DNA of 54,176 bases from Bacillus subtilis (GTDB lineage: Bacteria > Bacillota > Bacilli > Bacillales > Bacillaceae_C), in contig NZ_VTQV01000031.1 of the NCBI RefSeq assembly GCF_008764245.1, positions 1 to 54,176 on the forward strand, given 5' to 3'. Each line of letters starts with the position of its first letter. Position 1 is the first letter of the stretch. Made by a program: the position numbers and the translations under genes. Shown piece by piece: positions 17,505-25,889 of this stretch. The notes beneath the pieces were generated by a model. The model was not told the origin of the DNA and made no database searches. It was given only the letters and a program-made list of their open reading frames with translations.

Positions 17505-18143
17505 TTATTGCGCGAAATCTTCTTTATTCATGTCTTTTGCAAGCTGTTGGATCCGAGCATCGAATATGCTGATTTCATACTCATCATTAGCTTTCTTTTC
17601 CTCACGCTCGAAGGACATTCCAATGCTTTCAAAGTTTTCAGCAGCAGATCCAAATTCAGCCTCCTTAAGTACTTTGTTCATTTTGTTTTTCATCATGACC
17701 ATGTTTTCTTGCCCCATAAGTTCCAGTCTTTTCATCTGCATATCTTTCAACTTTAATTGCATTTCTTTATATTTGTGCTCAAGTTCTTCCAATTGTTTTA
17801 CGGAATTCTCATAGGCCTGTTTCAAACGTTCAGCCCGCTCTTCATATTGAGCCTGTTCCCGCACGGCAATTTCTGCCAAATCTTCAGCGCCTGCTTCAAG
17901 CGCTATCGCTCCCTGTTGTTTACGTTTTTCGGCCATTTTTTCGGTCTGTGTCCATTCGGTATGAAATTCATCCTTCAAAAGCTTTTGCCTGCCAATTAGC
18001 TTTGCTGCTTTTTTCACTTCTCCCTCGCATTCCCGCAAATATTTATTAAGGAGGGAGACCGGACTAGATTGTTTCTCTTTGCTGCTTATTTCCTGAAAAT
18101 CCTCTTTAATCGCCTGTTTCATTTTTTCAAAAAAATCATGCAT
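17505..18143 (-). CDS. liaH: PspA/IM30-family protein LiaH
   Basis: 212 aa, almost entirely predicted long alpha helix and coiled coil, starting MHDFFEKMKQAIKEDFQEIS. It is the phage-shock-protein A family member induced by envelope damage; in relatives it forms large rings bound to the membrane through LiaI. AAAGGAG precedes the ATG. The gene follows liaI by 4 bp, giving the conserved liaIH order. Confidence 0.88.
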   Translation of the reverse strand: MHDFFEKMKQAIKEDFQEISSKEKQSSPVSLLNKYLRECEGEVKKAAKLIGRQKLLKDEFHTEWTQTEKMAEKRKQQGAIALEAGAEDLAEIAVREQAQYEERAERLKQAYENSVKQLEELEHKYKEMQLKLKDMQMKRLELMGQENMVMMKNKMNKVLKEAEFGSAAENFESIGMSFEREEKKANDEYEISIFDARIQQLAKDMNKEDFAQ

Positions 18144-18147
18144 TTTT

Positions 18148-18513
18148 TTAAACTCCTTTATTCTTTAGATTTTTTTCAAGCTCGTTCCATTGGCTTTCAA
18201 AATTTGTAAAGGGATCATCTTCTGGATTTGTGTCTTCGGCCTTTTCTTTTTTCCAGTGTTTATAGCCCACATAAAGAATACAGATGGCCGCTATTCCTAC
18301 CAAAGCCGGTAAATTTCCGAGTAATCCTGACAAGCCGATCAGACCGATAATTCCCCAAAGTATTTTTTGTCCTGTTGACTCTGTTTTTAAAAATTGTTTA
18401 AGCGAATAGTAAACAATCAGCAAGCAAATCGCAAAGCCGATCATACTCCCAAGATTTGTCAGAGCAATGATGGCTAAAATGATACCCAATAGTAAGATAC
18501 AAAACTTTTTCAT
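18148..18513 (-). CDS. liaI: LiaI membrane anchor protein
   Basis: 121 aa from ATG 18513 (AAAGGAGG upstream); a possible in-frame start at 18549 lacks a ribosome site. Hydrophobic segments at about 4-17, 19-31 and 46-72 make a small integral membrane protein; the charged C-terminus (KHWKKEKAEDTNPEDDPFTN) would be cytosolic and can contact LiaH. It is the first gene of the operon, so the LiaR-driven promoter should lie in 18514-18650. That stretch holds a short dyad GTCT-AG-AGAC at about 18600, whose role is unknown. Confidence 0.8.
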   Translation of the reverse strand: MKKFCILLLGIILAIIALTNLGSMIGFAICLLIVYYSLKQFLKTESTGQKILWGIIGLIGLSGLLGNLPALVGIAAICILYVGYKHWKKEKAEDTNPEDDPFTNFESQWNELEKNLKNKGV

Positions 18514-18713
18514 TGCTTTTCCTCCTTTCTTTTGAACTATCCTAATCATAAATAATTCTTCTTTATCTTTTAACGATCCGCGGCCTTGTTTTTATCTAAG
18601 TCTAGAGACCGATGTATTAAATGGATAAAGTGAAACATTATTCAAAATTCCTATAATAGGTGTTCCGACAGTTGTTATTCTAAGGTTTACATGGATACCA
18701 TTCATCAGTCCAA

Positions 18714-19475
18714 TTAGCTCTTTTTTGATATATTTCTACCAGATAAAAACCATCCAATTACTGCTATACAGATAAGTACACCCCAAAAAACAATCGTCCA
18801 AACGGTACTATGTGGGAAGGCCTCAGGCAATATCCCCACGTTTTTATGGGAAAGGGTAATCACCGCCAATTTTACTCCCACCCATGCAACAATTAGGAAA
18901 GCAACTGTTTCTAAACCAGGGCGCTTATCTAGAAGTTTCACAAACCAAGTGGCCGCGAATTTAATTAAAATTAATCCGGCAATCGTACCAATGACAATAA
19001 CGGCAAATTTTCCTCCATCCAATCCGCCAAATTGTGGCAATCCGGTATCAGGTAATGTGACAGCAAGTGCAACAGCTGCAAGGACTGAATCAATGGCAAA
19101 GGCAATATCGGCTACACCGATTTTGGCTACGGTTGGCCAAAAATCGGTTCTGTCCTTATCCGTACGATCGTCCTTTTGTTTTGTTTCCGACTGGAAAAAT
19201 TTTTTATAAACATGTTTACCGCCTATGTAAATAAGATAGGCAGCACCAATCGCTTGCACCTGCCAAACGTTTGCCATAAATGAGATAAGGAAGATTGAAA
19301 CAAAGCGAAAAATAAAGGCCCCCAAAATCCCATAGTTGATGGCTTTCTTTTTTTGATGATCTGGTAAATGCTTGGCAATGACAGCAATAACCAGAGCGTT
19401 ATCAGCAGACAATATCCCTTCTAAACCGATTAATATCAGCAATGTCCATATATACTCTAACCAGAGTGAATCCAT
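18714..19475 (-). CDS. TerC-family integral membrane protein (YkoY/YceF-like)
   Basis: 253 aa from ATG 19475 with AAGGAGG upstream; the TTG one codon earlier is too close to the ribosome site. About seven transmembrane helices include the two acidic family motifs EGILSADNALV and GVADIAFAIDSVLAA. Bacillus relatives (YceF/MeeF, YkoY/MeeY) export manganese and supply metal to secreted enzymes; the name TerC comes from tellurite resistance. No yybP-ykoY manganese riboswitch was recognised in the upstream 300 bp, unlike ykoY in Bacillus subtilis. Confidence 0.88.
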   Translation of the reverse strand: MDSLWLEYIWTLLILIGLEGILSADNALVIAVIAKHLPDHQKKKAINYGILGAFIFRFVSIFLISFMANVWQVQAIGAAYLIYIGGKHVYKKFFQSETKQKDDRTDKDRTDFWPTVAKIGVADIAFAIDSVLAAVALAVTLPDTGLPQFGGLDGGKFAVIVIGTIAGLILIKFAATWFVKLLDKRPGLETVAFLIVAWVGVKLAVITLSHKNVGILPEAFPHSTVWTIVFWGVLICIAVIGWFLSGRNISKKS

Positions 19476-19791
19476 CAAAAGCCCTCCTTAAAATATAGCC
19501 TATCTATAGTATGGGGTAGTGTTTTAAAAAAATGTGGCAAGTTCTTTTATGTTAAACAGATCGGTATTGTTTTATAATGCATTTATTTTGAACAAAATCT
19601 CGATCCAAGTGTTTGGTTATCAATCCACCATTTTTTATATACGTATATTTACAAAGTGAATAAAGCTAAAGATTCAAAAGGCTAGGCCTATGAAAAATCT
19701 GTCTTTCCCTATATACTTAGAAAATAATCTAGGTTGAATACAGGGTGTTTCATTGAAAGTTGGAATGTCAAATTTGTTGGGGAGGAAGTAA
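19476..19791. other. divergent intergenic region
   Basis: 316 bp between the TerC gene and the acetyltransferase, AT-rich. It must contain promoters for both directions, but I see no riboswitch-like stem, convincing operator or coding remnant. A small AGGCCT palindrome near 19685 is the only dyad noted. Confidence 0.4.
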
Positions 19792-20226
19792 ATGTTAAAA
19801 GAAGCCGAAATGCAAGATGCACGATTAGCGGCACAACTTGCTCTATTGTTGTGGCCCAGTCATTCATTAAAAGAATTCGTTCAGGAGATGGAGGAACTGA
19901 TTGGATCACCTAATGCTGCTGTGTTTTTAGCTTTTCATCATGATACAGCGATTGGTTTTGCCCAATGTCAGTTACGGCATGATTATGTGGAAGGCACCAC
20001 TTCTAGTCCGGTAGGGTATCTTGAAGGGATTTATGTGATGAAATCATTCCGCAAACAGGGGTACGCTAAACGGTTAGTGGCCGAATGTGAAGCATGGGCA
20101 AAAGGAAAAGGATGTAAGGAGTTTGCTAGTGACTGTGAATTAGATAATGAAGAAAGCTTTGCCATGCATATTCGCTTAGGCTTTCAGGAAGCAAATCGGA
20201 TTATTTGTTTTAAGAAGAGGTTGTGA
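19792..20226 (+). CDS. aminoglycoside 6'-N-acetyltransferase-like GNAT
   Basis: 144 aa, ATG 19792 with GGGGAGGAAG upstream. It aligns by eye along its length with the AAC(6')-I group typified by Acinetobacter AAC(6')-Ig and Salmonella AAC(6')-Iy: DYVEGTTSSPVGYLEGIYV in the middle, FRKQGYAKRLV (acetyl-CoA pyrophosphate loop), EAWAKGKGCKEFASDCELDN and the terminal LGFQEANRIICFKKRL. Members transfer acetyl from acetyl-CoA to the 6'-amino group of aminoglycosides. It is translationally coupled to a second GNAT gene (stop/start overlap TGATG). Whether it confers resistance depends on expression. Confidence 0.8.
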   Translation: MLKEAEMQDARLAAQLALLLWPSHSLKEFVQEMEELIGSPNAAVFLAFHHDTAIGFAQCQLRHDYVEGTTSSPVGYLEGIYVMKSFRKQGYAKRLVAECEAWAKGKGCKEFASDCELDNEESFAMHIRLGFQEANRIICFKKRL

Positions 20227-20747
20227 TGAAGACCGTTTATTTAGAAGACTATACGATTAAAAAAGTGCAGGAGAATGATTCCCTGCAAGTGATCGACTTT
20301 ATGATGAGGATTCGGAGGGAGATCTTCCCGATGTTGCCAAAAGATCAACTACCTGCAGACCTACTTCATTTTCAATCATTTTATCTTCAACGAAAAAGTG
20401 CCATTCTGTATGCTGCATATTCTCAAGCTGGGCAAGTGTTGGGCACGATCGGTGTATGCCCATATGATGGTCGATTCTCCCAGTTGCAAACGTTCTATCG
20501 TCACTGGCCAACCGCGGAAATTGTCAAATGCTATGTGGATCCGCTTGCTCGGCGACTAGGGATTGGGACGAGGCTTTTTCGGGAAGCATTGCAATTTTGC
20601 CACGATGTTGGTTACCAAAAACTGTATTTACATACACATCCATTTTTGCCAGGGGCGATTCCATTTTGGCAGGCAAAAGGTTTTGAGGAAAGATGGATGG
20701 AGGATGATCCGGTTTGGCAAACATTGCATATGGACATGAAACTATAA
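20226..20747 (+). CDS. GNAT-family N-acetyltransferase
   Basis: 173 aa starting at the ATG that overlaps the TGA of the AAC(6')-like gene. GNAT core: LGTIGVCPYDG on strands 2-3, VKCYVDPLARRLGIGTRLF with the R/Q-x-x-G-x-G/A pyrophosphate loop, and KLYLHTHPFLPGAIPFWQAKGF near the C-terminus. The acceptor is unknown. Coupling to the AAC(6') homologue suggests coordinated expression, not necessarily a shared substrate. Confidence 0.8.
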   Translation: MKTVYLEDYTIKKVQENDSLQVIDFMMRIRREIFPMLPKDQLPADLLHFQSFYLQRKSAILYAAYSQAGQVLGTIGVCPYDGRFSQLQTFYRHWPTAEIVKCYVDPLARRLGIGTRLFREALQFCHDVGYQKLYLHTHPFLPGAIPFWQAKGFEERWMEDDPVWQTLHMDMKL

Positions 20748-20822
20748 CATATGCACGGCATAGAATATCGGAATGAACGGTAAAATATTTCAGCTTTTTA
20801 GATAGTGGAGGGCGAAATAAAG

Positions 20823-21359
20823 ATGAATAAAAATAAACGATTATTCGCTATTCTTAGTTTAGCATTCATTGCGATCATTCTTTTCATGGTGTTACGTCCT
20901 ACGACCAACTCAGAAGAGGGAATCTGTGCCCAAGCCTCAAAGCAATTGGAAGCTCCAAGTAAAGTTCGATTTATAGATTATTCTTCAAAATTAGTTTTTT
21001 GTGAAAGTAAATCAGGCATAATGCCAGTGCTTACCGAAAAAGAGTTCACGAAAATAAGGGAAGCCTTCCATGAATTGGATTTCCAAGAGTTTAAAGAGGA
21101 AAAAGTGGAAAGGGGATTGATCAGTTGGCAAGTTGATAAGGATCTAAAAGAGAAATTTTCGATGATCAGTGGATTTGCGAATGACGAGGTAAAGTCTATC
21201 ATCATAAATAGTGAGGATGGTGTACAACCCAATCGATTTTTCATTCGTGATAACTTGTGGTTTTGGTATTTTACATTTGATGAAGAGAAAGTAAACATGC
21301 CAGTTGAAGTAACCGCTTTTGATGAAGAAGGTAATATTATTTCTGAGGAAGAGGAGTAA
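20823..21359 (+). CDS. membrane-anchored extracytoplasmic protein, hypothetical
   Basis: 178 aa from ATG 20823; a GTG at 20805 is in frame but lies within the ribosome site GTGGAGGG. Residues 6-25 (RLFAILSLAFIAIILFMVL) form one membrane segment or uncleaved signal, and the rest is soluble and acidic (FDEEGNIISEEEE at the end). No family was recognised. It is monocistronic. Confidence 0.65.
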   Translation: MNKNKRLFAILSLAFIAIILFMVLRPTTNSEEGICAQASKQLEAPSKVRFIDYSSKLVFCESKSGIMPVLTEKEFTKIREAFHELDFQEFKEEKVERGLISWQVDKDLKEKFSMISGFANDEVKSIIINSEDGVQPNRFFIRDNLWFWYFTFDEEKVNMPVEVTAFDEEGNIISEEEE

Positions 21360-21383
21360 TTGTGGAATAGTGCCCGGCTCTCG

Positions 21384-21485
21384 AATGCCCGAGATTGACT
21401 GGACAATAAAAAGGTCCACATACAAAGGTTTATAATGCCCGAGAGTGGATGGGATAAAGAAAAAGGGTCACATACAGGTTTATAA
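21384..21485. repeat. two-copy direct repeat, about 50 bp
   Basis: Two head-to-tail copies (21384-21433 and 21434-21485) share the start AATGCCCGAGA, a middle GG(A/G)-TAAA--AAGG and the end ACATACA(AA)GGTTTAT. The copies are roughly 80% alike by eye. A third degenerate start may follow. It lies in the spacer between the hypothetical membrane-anchored protein and the SDR gene. Confidence 0.6.
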
Positions 21486-21668
21486 TGAAGATTTGTTTTA
21501 TGACGCCCGAATTACGTAGAAAGCGGTGTTTGGTTATAAATTCCTTTGCTATAACCAGGTGCTGATTTTACGAATAATTCCGAGTTTAACCAGAACCTGG
21601 TCATGAGTTTTGTCTCGTTTTTTAATGGGTAAAGGTTTTACATGATCACCCATAAAAGGAGAGATTGC

Positions 21669-22547
21669 ATGCAGAATAATCATAGACCAGAACTTAAGAC
21701 GCAAGAACCTCAAGATAATTATTTGGAACCTGATCGTCAATCCCAAATGAATCCTCAACCTAAGATTGAGGATGATGATTATAAGGGAAGCGGCAAATTA
21801 AAAGGGAAAGTGGCCATTATTACAGGTGGTGACAGTGGAATCGGTCAGGCAGTTGCGGCTGCGTATGCGAAGGAAGGGGCCGATATCGCTGTTGTCTATT
21901 ATGAAGCCCATAAGGATGCGGAGAAGACAAAAAAGCTTGTTGAAAAATATGGGCAAACATGCATAACCATCGCGGGGGATGTGGGAGATGAACGTTTCTG
22001 TCAACAGGTTGTACAACAAACGGTCGATACTTTAGGCGCCCTTGATATCATCGTCAACAATGCGGGCGAGCAACATGTTTGTGAACGTTTAGAGGATATC
22101 ACGAATGAGCAACTGGATCGTACTTTTCGAACCAATATCTTTTCGATGTTCTATTTGACCAAAGCAGCCATGAAACACTTAAATGAAGGCGCAGCGATTA
22201 TTAATACCACATCGATTACAGCTTATAAGGGAAATCCAATCCTTATGGATTATGCTTCGACAAAAGGAGCGATCGTCGCCTTTACACGTTCCTTATCACA
22301 AAATCAGGAAATCTTGGATAAAGGAATTCGTGTAAATGGAGTTGCACCAGGTCCAATCTGGACGCCGCTTATTCCAGCCACTTTTCCAGAAGATAAGCTC
22401 GACTCATGGGGCACGGACGGTCCGATGAAACGACCTGGGCAACCATCTGAACTTGCGCCAGCTTATGTTTATTTAGCATCTAAAGATTCTTCCTATGTTT
22501 CTGGACAAGTCATCCATGTGAATGGTGGAGAAGTTGTAAATGGGTAA
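21669..22547 (+). CDS. short-chain dehydrogenase/reductase (YhxC/YdaD-type general stress SDR)
   Basis: 292 aa from ATG 21669 (AAAGGAGAG upstream). It has the long N-terminal extension typical of this subgroup (QEPQDNYLEPDRQSQMNPQP), then the NAD(P)-binding IITGGDSGIGQAVAAAYAKE, the NNAG motif, catalytic Ser in INTTSITAYKG and YxxxK in YASTKGA. The end VSGQVIHVNGGEVVNG is standard. Relatives in Bacillus (YdaD/GSP39, YhdF, YhxC) are 285-290 aa; YdaD is a sigma-B general stress protein. The substrate is unknown. Confidence 0.88.
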   Translation: MQNNHRPELKTQEPQDNYLEPDRQSQMNPQPKIEDDDYKGSGKLKGKVAIITGGDSGIGQAVAAAYAKEGADIAVVYYEAHKDAEKTKKLVEKYGQTCITIAGDVGDERFCQQVVQQTVDTLGALDIIVNNAGEQHVCERLEDITNEQLDRTFRTNIFSMFYLTKAAMKHLNEGAAIINTTSITAYKGNPILMDYASTKGAIVAFTRSLSQNQEILDKGIRVNGVAPGPIWTPLIPATFPEDKLDSWGTDGPMKRPGQPSELAPAYVYLASKDSSYVSGQVIHVNGGEVVNG

Positions 22548-22583
22548 TGGGTGCATATTTTTATAAAAATCAACATTAATTTA

Positions 22584-22630
22584 AAAAAATGGTGGTATGA
22601 TGGATATTCATACTACCGTTTTTTTATTTT
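22584..22630. terminator. bidirectional intrinsic terminator
   Basis: A 10-bp stem (GGTGGTATGA / TCATACTACC, one G-T pair) is flanked by a run of A on the left and a run of T on the right (TTTTTTTATTTT). It lies 40 bp after the SDR stop and just before the next ribosome site. Confidence 0.75.
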
Positions 22631-22646
22631 AGACAAGGGGGAAAGC

Positions 22647-23318
22647 ATGGATACGTTAATAGATGAAATAATCGAATGGATTAGAGAGGCAGATCAACGG
22701 ATTGTAATTGGCATTTCCGGGCATGGAGCTGCTGGAAAAACAACATTTGCCAAAAGGATCATAAGTCAATTGAATCAAAAGGAAGTGAATTATATGAATA
22801 CAGATCCCTATATTGTCAGTTCGGCGTTACGAAAGCAAAGCGTGATCGACTATACCTATCAAAATAAAAATCATCGTTATAAAATGACGGCTTGCCATCC
22901 AGCCGCCCATCATTTGCCTTCTTTGGAGAGAGATGTCCAGATGGTGAGAAATGGTTTAGATTTGTATACGATCAATACGCATTATAAGAAAAGTAAGCTC
23001 ATTTCTGCGAAAAACAAGCTAACGATCGTGGAAGGAATGAGCGTCGCCTTTATCAATCCAGATTTGTTTGATTTAAAAGTTTACTTTTATACAGATGATG
23101 AAACGGAATTTAAAAGAAGGTCGAGCCGTGATATTTCAGAAAGGGGCACTGATATTCATTATTTACAACAGTCTCATGAAGAGCGCCGCATTCAATATAA
23201 GGTATTTATGCACCCATACAGTGAGCATTTTGATATCATCATCAAAACTTCTAATGAAGGAAGCTGTGTTGAGAAAAATACATTTGCATGGAAGGGATCA
23301 AATATTAGAAGTTGGTGA
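22647..23318 (+). CDS. uridine kinase-like P-loop NTPase
   Basis: 223 aa from ATG 22647 (AAGGGGG upstream), located after the terminator so it has its own promoter. The P-loop is GISGHGAAGKTTFAKRI near residue 22. NYMNTDPYIVSS resembles the Asp of uridine kinase-type lids, and IVEGMSVAFI with VYFYTDDETEFKRRSSRD gives the second half of the nucleoside/phosphoribulokinase fold. It probably phosphorylates a nucleoside or related small molecule. Sequence is too divergent from Udk to name the substrate. Confidence 0.75.
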   Translation: MDTLIDEIIEWIREADQRIVIGISGHGAAGKTTFAKRIISQLNQKEVNYMNTDPYIVSSALRKQSVIDYTYQNKNHRYKMTACHPAAHHLPSLERDVQMVRNGLDLYTINTHYKKSKLISAKNKLTIVEGMSVAFINPDLFDLKVYFYTDDETEFKRRSSRDISERGTDIHYLQQSHEERRIQYKVFMHPYSEHFDIIIKTSNEGSCVEKNTFAWKGSNIRSW

Positions 23319-23517
23319 TTAGAGTCAATAGAGAAACTGAAATCAAAAGCTTCGTAATATATGGTTAGAAGGCTCCTGAGACTAAGATTATAGTGGGAGT
23401 GATTAGACGTTAGAATTCATTACGATGGTGGATAACACTTATTCTCTTCAAACAAATCAATATAAATTAAGCCTCAAGCCTCAGAATTGAATCGGCAGCT
23501 GACACCTATTAATGAAC

Positions 23518-23551
23518 ATCTCTTCACTCCAGTAATTCGAAGTGAAGAGAT
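23518..23551 (-). terminator. hairpin after the coiled-coil gene
   Basis: A perfect 11-bp stem (ATCTCTTCACT / AGTGAAGAGAT) with a 12-nt loop lies 33 bp beyond the stop of the minus-strand coiled-coil gene. There is no strong U-tract. Confidence 0.4.
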
Positions 23552-23583
23552 ATTGTTTACTGGAAATATGCGATTTGGGGGAC

Positions 23584-23907
23584 TTATTGTTGCTGCAGTG
23601 ATAATTCAAGAAGTTTTTCCTCATGCTGAGTTACTTTACCTAGCAAAAAGTTTGTGGTTTTCTGTGTATCTGTTAAGTCCATACGCAATCCATCAACCTT
23701 TTTTTCTAATCGATCAAACCTCTGGTCCATCCTTTTGTCCATTTGCTCAAATTTAAGTTCCATCTGTTCAAACCGCTGATCGATTTTCTCAAACCTTTGA
23801 TCGATCATCTCAAACCTTTGATCAATCTTCTCAAATCTTTGATCGATATGTTCGGCATGAAGTCTAAACGCATTTAATATTTCTTTTAGCATTGTTTCCT
23901 GTTCCAT
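23584..23907 (-). CDS. heptad-repeat coiled-coil protein
   Basis: 107 aa, ATG preceded by AAGGAGGTGACAGC. Residues about 22-60 are a near-perfect seven-residue repeat (IDQRFEK, IDQRFEM, IDQRFEK, IDQRFEQ, MELKFEQ, MDKRMDQ), giving a long parallel coiled coil; the rest is also helical. The corresponding DNA is itself a 21-bp-periodic repeat. Similar short proteins are common in Bacillus and lack an assigned role. No signal peptide or membrane segment is present. Confidence 0.75.
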   Translation of the reverse strand: MEQETMLKEILNAFRLHAEHIDQRFEKIDQRFEMIDQRFEKIDQRFEQMELKFEQMDKRMDQRFDRLEKKVDGLRMDLTDTQKTTNFLLGKVTQHEEKLLELSLQQQ

Positions 23908-24272
23908 GCTGTCACCTCCTTATGTATAGTATAATGGAATGCTGATAAATGACAAGTAGATTTGCAACAAAGCTATTTTTAAAAAGTAAATGAAAATAGT
24001 AGGGCGTCAACACCGAAGCTGCCCATCCCGCTTGAATATTGTGCACTTATCCAATCAAGAATTGGCTTATGAATAATGGGAAATTTGTTGAATGGTGGCC
24101 AAGATGGCGGAAATTAGGGTTTAATGAACATATTATCAGCGGAAATATGGCAGGGAGTGATTTATTATTTATTTGCATCTAATCCGTTCGGCAGGATCTG
24201 CTACAGTAGTTTTGGAATAAAGTTTGATCATTTTATGTTTTTGTTATTTCATTGAGCCGCATATCGTATGTT
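23908..24272. other. intergenic region
   Basis: 365 bp without a gene I can support. A short in-frame stretch (NGKFVEWWPRWRKLGFNEHI, about 24080-24140) looks vaguely coding but has no start or family. It may be decayed sequence. Confidence 0.3.
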
Positions 24273-24668
24273 TCATTTTCTGTGCATTACAAATTGGGAT
24301 TTACTAGATTTGAAGTTGTTTTTCTCATAAAATGGAATCAGATCCTCTTCACAAAACAGGCTAACTACGTCAATGTGAGAAAGTTCCTCTAGCAATTTTG
24401 ATACCAGTTTCGTCCCTATACCTGATTTTTGAAATTCTGTATGTAGGACAACATCTTCAATGTAAGCCCTAAATTTTCCGTCTGTAACAGCTCTGGCGAA
24501 TCCTATCAAAACATCGTCGTTCCACGCACCGACCGAAATTTCTTGGTTTAACATTTTGTCAATATCTTGTTCTTTTCTTTCTCCCCACCAATTTGCATCA
24601 TGATAAAGCATCATAAGTTCAATAGCTTTTATAGGTCTTTCAGAAAAGCTCATAATTTTTATTTCCAT
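24273..24668 (-). CDS. GNAT-family N-acetyltransferase
   Basis: 131 aa. GNAT core: VGAWNDDVLIGFARAVTDG, then YIEDVVLHTEFQKSGIGTKLV with the acetyl-CoA loop (Q-K-S-G-I-G), and a short C-terminus LIPFYEKNNFKSS. GGGGATGG serves as ribosome site. The layout matches small single-domain Bacillus acetyltransferases of about 130-140 aa. The substrate is unknown. Confidence 0.8.
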   Translation of the reverse strand: MEIKIMSFSERPIKAIELMMLYHDANWWGERKEQDIDKMLNQEISVGAWNDDVLIGFARAVTDGKFRAYIEDVVLHTEFQKSGIGTKLVSKLLEELSHIDVVSLFCEEDLIPFYEKNNFKSSKSQFVMHRK

Positions 24669-25199
24669 ATAACCATCCCCAAAAGTATTATTATTGGTAT
24701 GCGCTAGTTCAAGTGTAATCCATCACAATCCCAATTATTATTTTACACGAATTCAAGAAAGGTTTCCTTAATAATCTGGCCAGCCAAAGGCCAAAAAGAA
24801 AGAGGAAATTAGTTCAACCACATAAAGGTATTACTGGACCAACCGTCGAAATTTTCGTAGAGATTCTTAATCAGTCTGAAAAGAAGAACCCACTGAAAAT
24901 TGATTACAATTAACCGTATTTATGATCAAAAAATTATACTTCTTAAATCTATATAATCTGTCAGGAGATTAAGACAGACGCTTGCGCTTTGGTTCTAAAA
25001 ATCGAACTTAAATATGATCGATAAAAATCCATTTTGATCCAACCTTATTTCAAAATGGATTTTTCTAATTTAGCATAAAATACAGGTTACGAGTACTTTT
25101 GATCGAACACTTCATTTCAGGGGGATAGCTGACGTTGTTAGGCCCAACTTTAGAATTCGTGATAAAATAGCAACAAATCACTTTGAACGAGGGATGATT
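24669..25199. other. intergenic region with possible coding remnant
   Basis: 531 bp. Between about 24776 and 24913 one plus-strand frame reads KRKLVQPHKGITGPTVEIFV and continues EILNQSEKKNPLKIDYN to a stop at 24911, without a start codon or ribosome site; this looks like the end of a lost gene. A strong hairpin follows at 25023-25064. The promoter of the response regulator should lie in 25130-25190. Confidence 0.35.
25023..25064. terminator. strong hairpin with flanking A/T runs
   Basis: A perfect 15-bp stem (AAAAATCCATTTTGA / TCAAAATGGATTTTT) with a 12-nt loop gives a classical bidirectional terminator shape. It isolates the two-component cassette from upstream transcription. Confidence 0.7.
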
Positions 25200-25889
25200 A
25201 TGAGAATTTTAATTGTGGAAGATGAAGAAAAAATAGCAAGATTGCTTGAACTTGAGCTGACTTATGAAGGATATGAAGCAGTGAAAGTGCATGATGGACT
25301 AGACGGATTTACGATGTTTCAAAAAGAAAAATGGGACCTAATCTTGCTGGATGTCATGTTGCCAGGGTTGAGTGGCATTGAAATATTACGCCGTATCCGT
25401 TCAACCGGGTCCAATATACCTGTTATTTTACTAACAGCGAAAGATTCAGTTGAAGACAAAGTAGCAGGATTAGATCTTGGGGCTAATGATTATATAACGA
25501 AGCCATTTCAAATTGAAGAGTTACTGGCAAGAATTCGGGCAGCCTTAAGATTAAGTCACCAACAAGGCGATTCTGATACAGATTCTAACTGGCTCCAATT
25601 CTCAGATGTAAAATTATGTGAGGATACAAGGGAAGTATTTAGGGGAAAGGATTTCATTGAGCTAACACCGCGAGAATTTGATCTTCTTGCTTTCTTGTTA
25701 AAAAATGCGCGTCATGTTCTGAATCGGGAGCAATTATTAAATGGTGTATGGGGGTATGATTATTTGGGGGATACAAATGTAGTAGATGTATACATCCGTT
25801 ATTTACGTAATAAAATTGATAAACCGTATAGCCAATCACTGATCCATACGGTACGAGGCGTCGGCTATGTGCTGAAAGATGAACAATGA
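25200..25889 (+). CDS. OmpR-family response regulator
   Basis: 229 aa from ATG 25200 (GAGGG upstream); an ATG at 25194 is also in frame. The receiver domain starts MRILIVEDEEKIARLLELEL, with phospho-acceptor Asp51 in LILLDVMLPG and the conserved LTAKD and ITKPFQIEELLARI. The C-terminal winged helix contains LTPREFDLLAFLLKNA and VRGVGYVL. It overlaps the kinase gene by 4 nt. It is the likely regulator of the TTCTCAT boxes found before the PepSY and VTC genes. Its closest named relatives could be YkoG- or YclJ-type regulators, but I cannot decide. Confidence 0.9.
   Translation: MRILIVEDEEKIARLLELELTYEGYEAVKVHDGLDGFTMFQKEKWDLILLDVMLPGLSGIEILRRIRSTGSNIPVILLTAKDSVEDKVAGLDLGANDYITKPFQIEELLARIRAALRLSHQQGDSDTDSNWLQFSDVKLCEDTREVFRGKDFIELTPREFDLLAFLLKNARHVLNREQLLNGVWGYDYLGDTNVVDVYIRYLRNKIDKPYSQSLIHTVRGVGYVLKDEQ

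Noticed and set aside
18949-19209. 86-aa frame antisense to TerC
   Set aside because: Shadow of the membrane protein gene.
19476-19791. yybP-ykoY manganese riboswitch before the TerC gene
   Set aside because: I looked for the conserved paired loops upstream of the start and did not find them.
23487-23756. 89-aa plus-strand frame overlapping the coiled-coil gene
   Set aside because: Antisense to the heptad-repeat gene, which has a strong ribosome site; no family resemblance.
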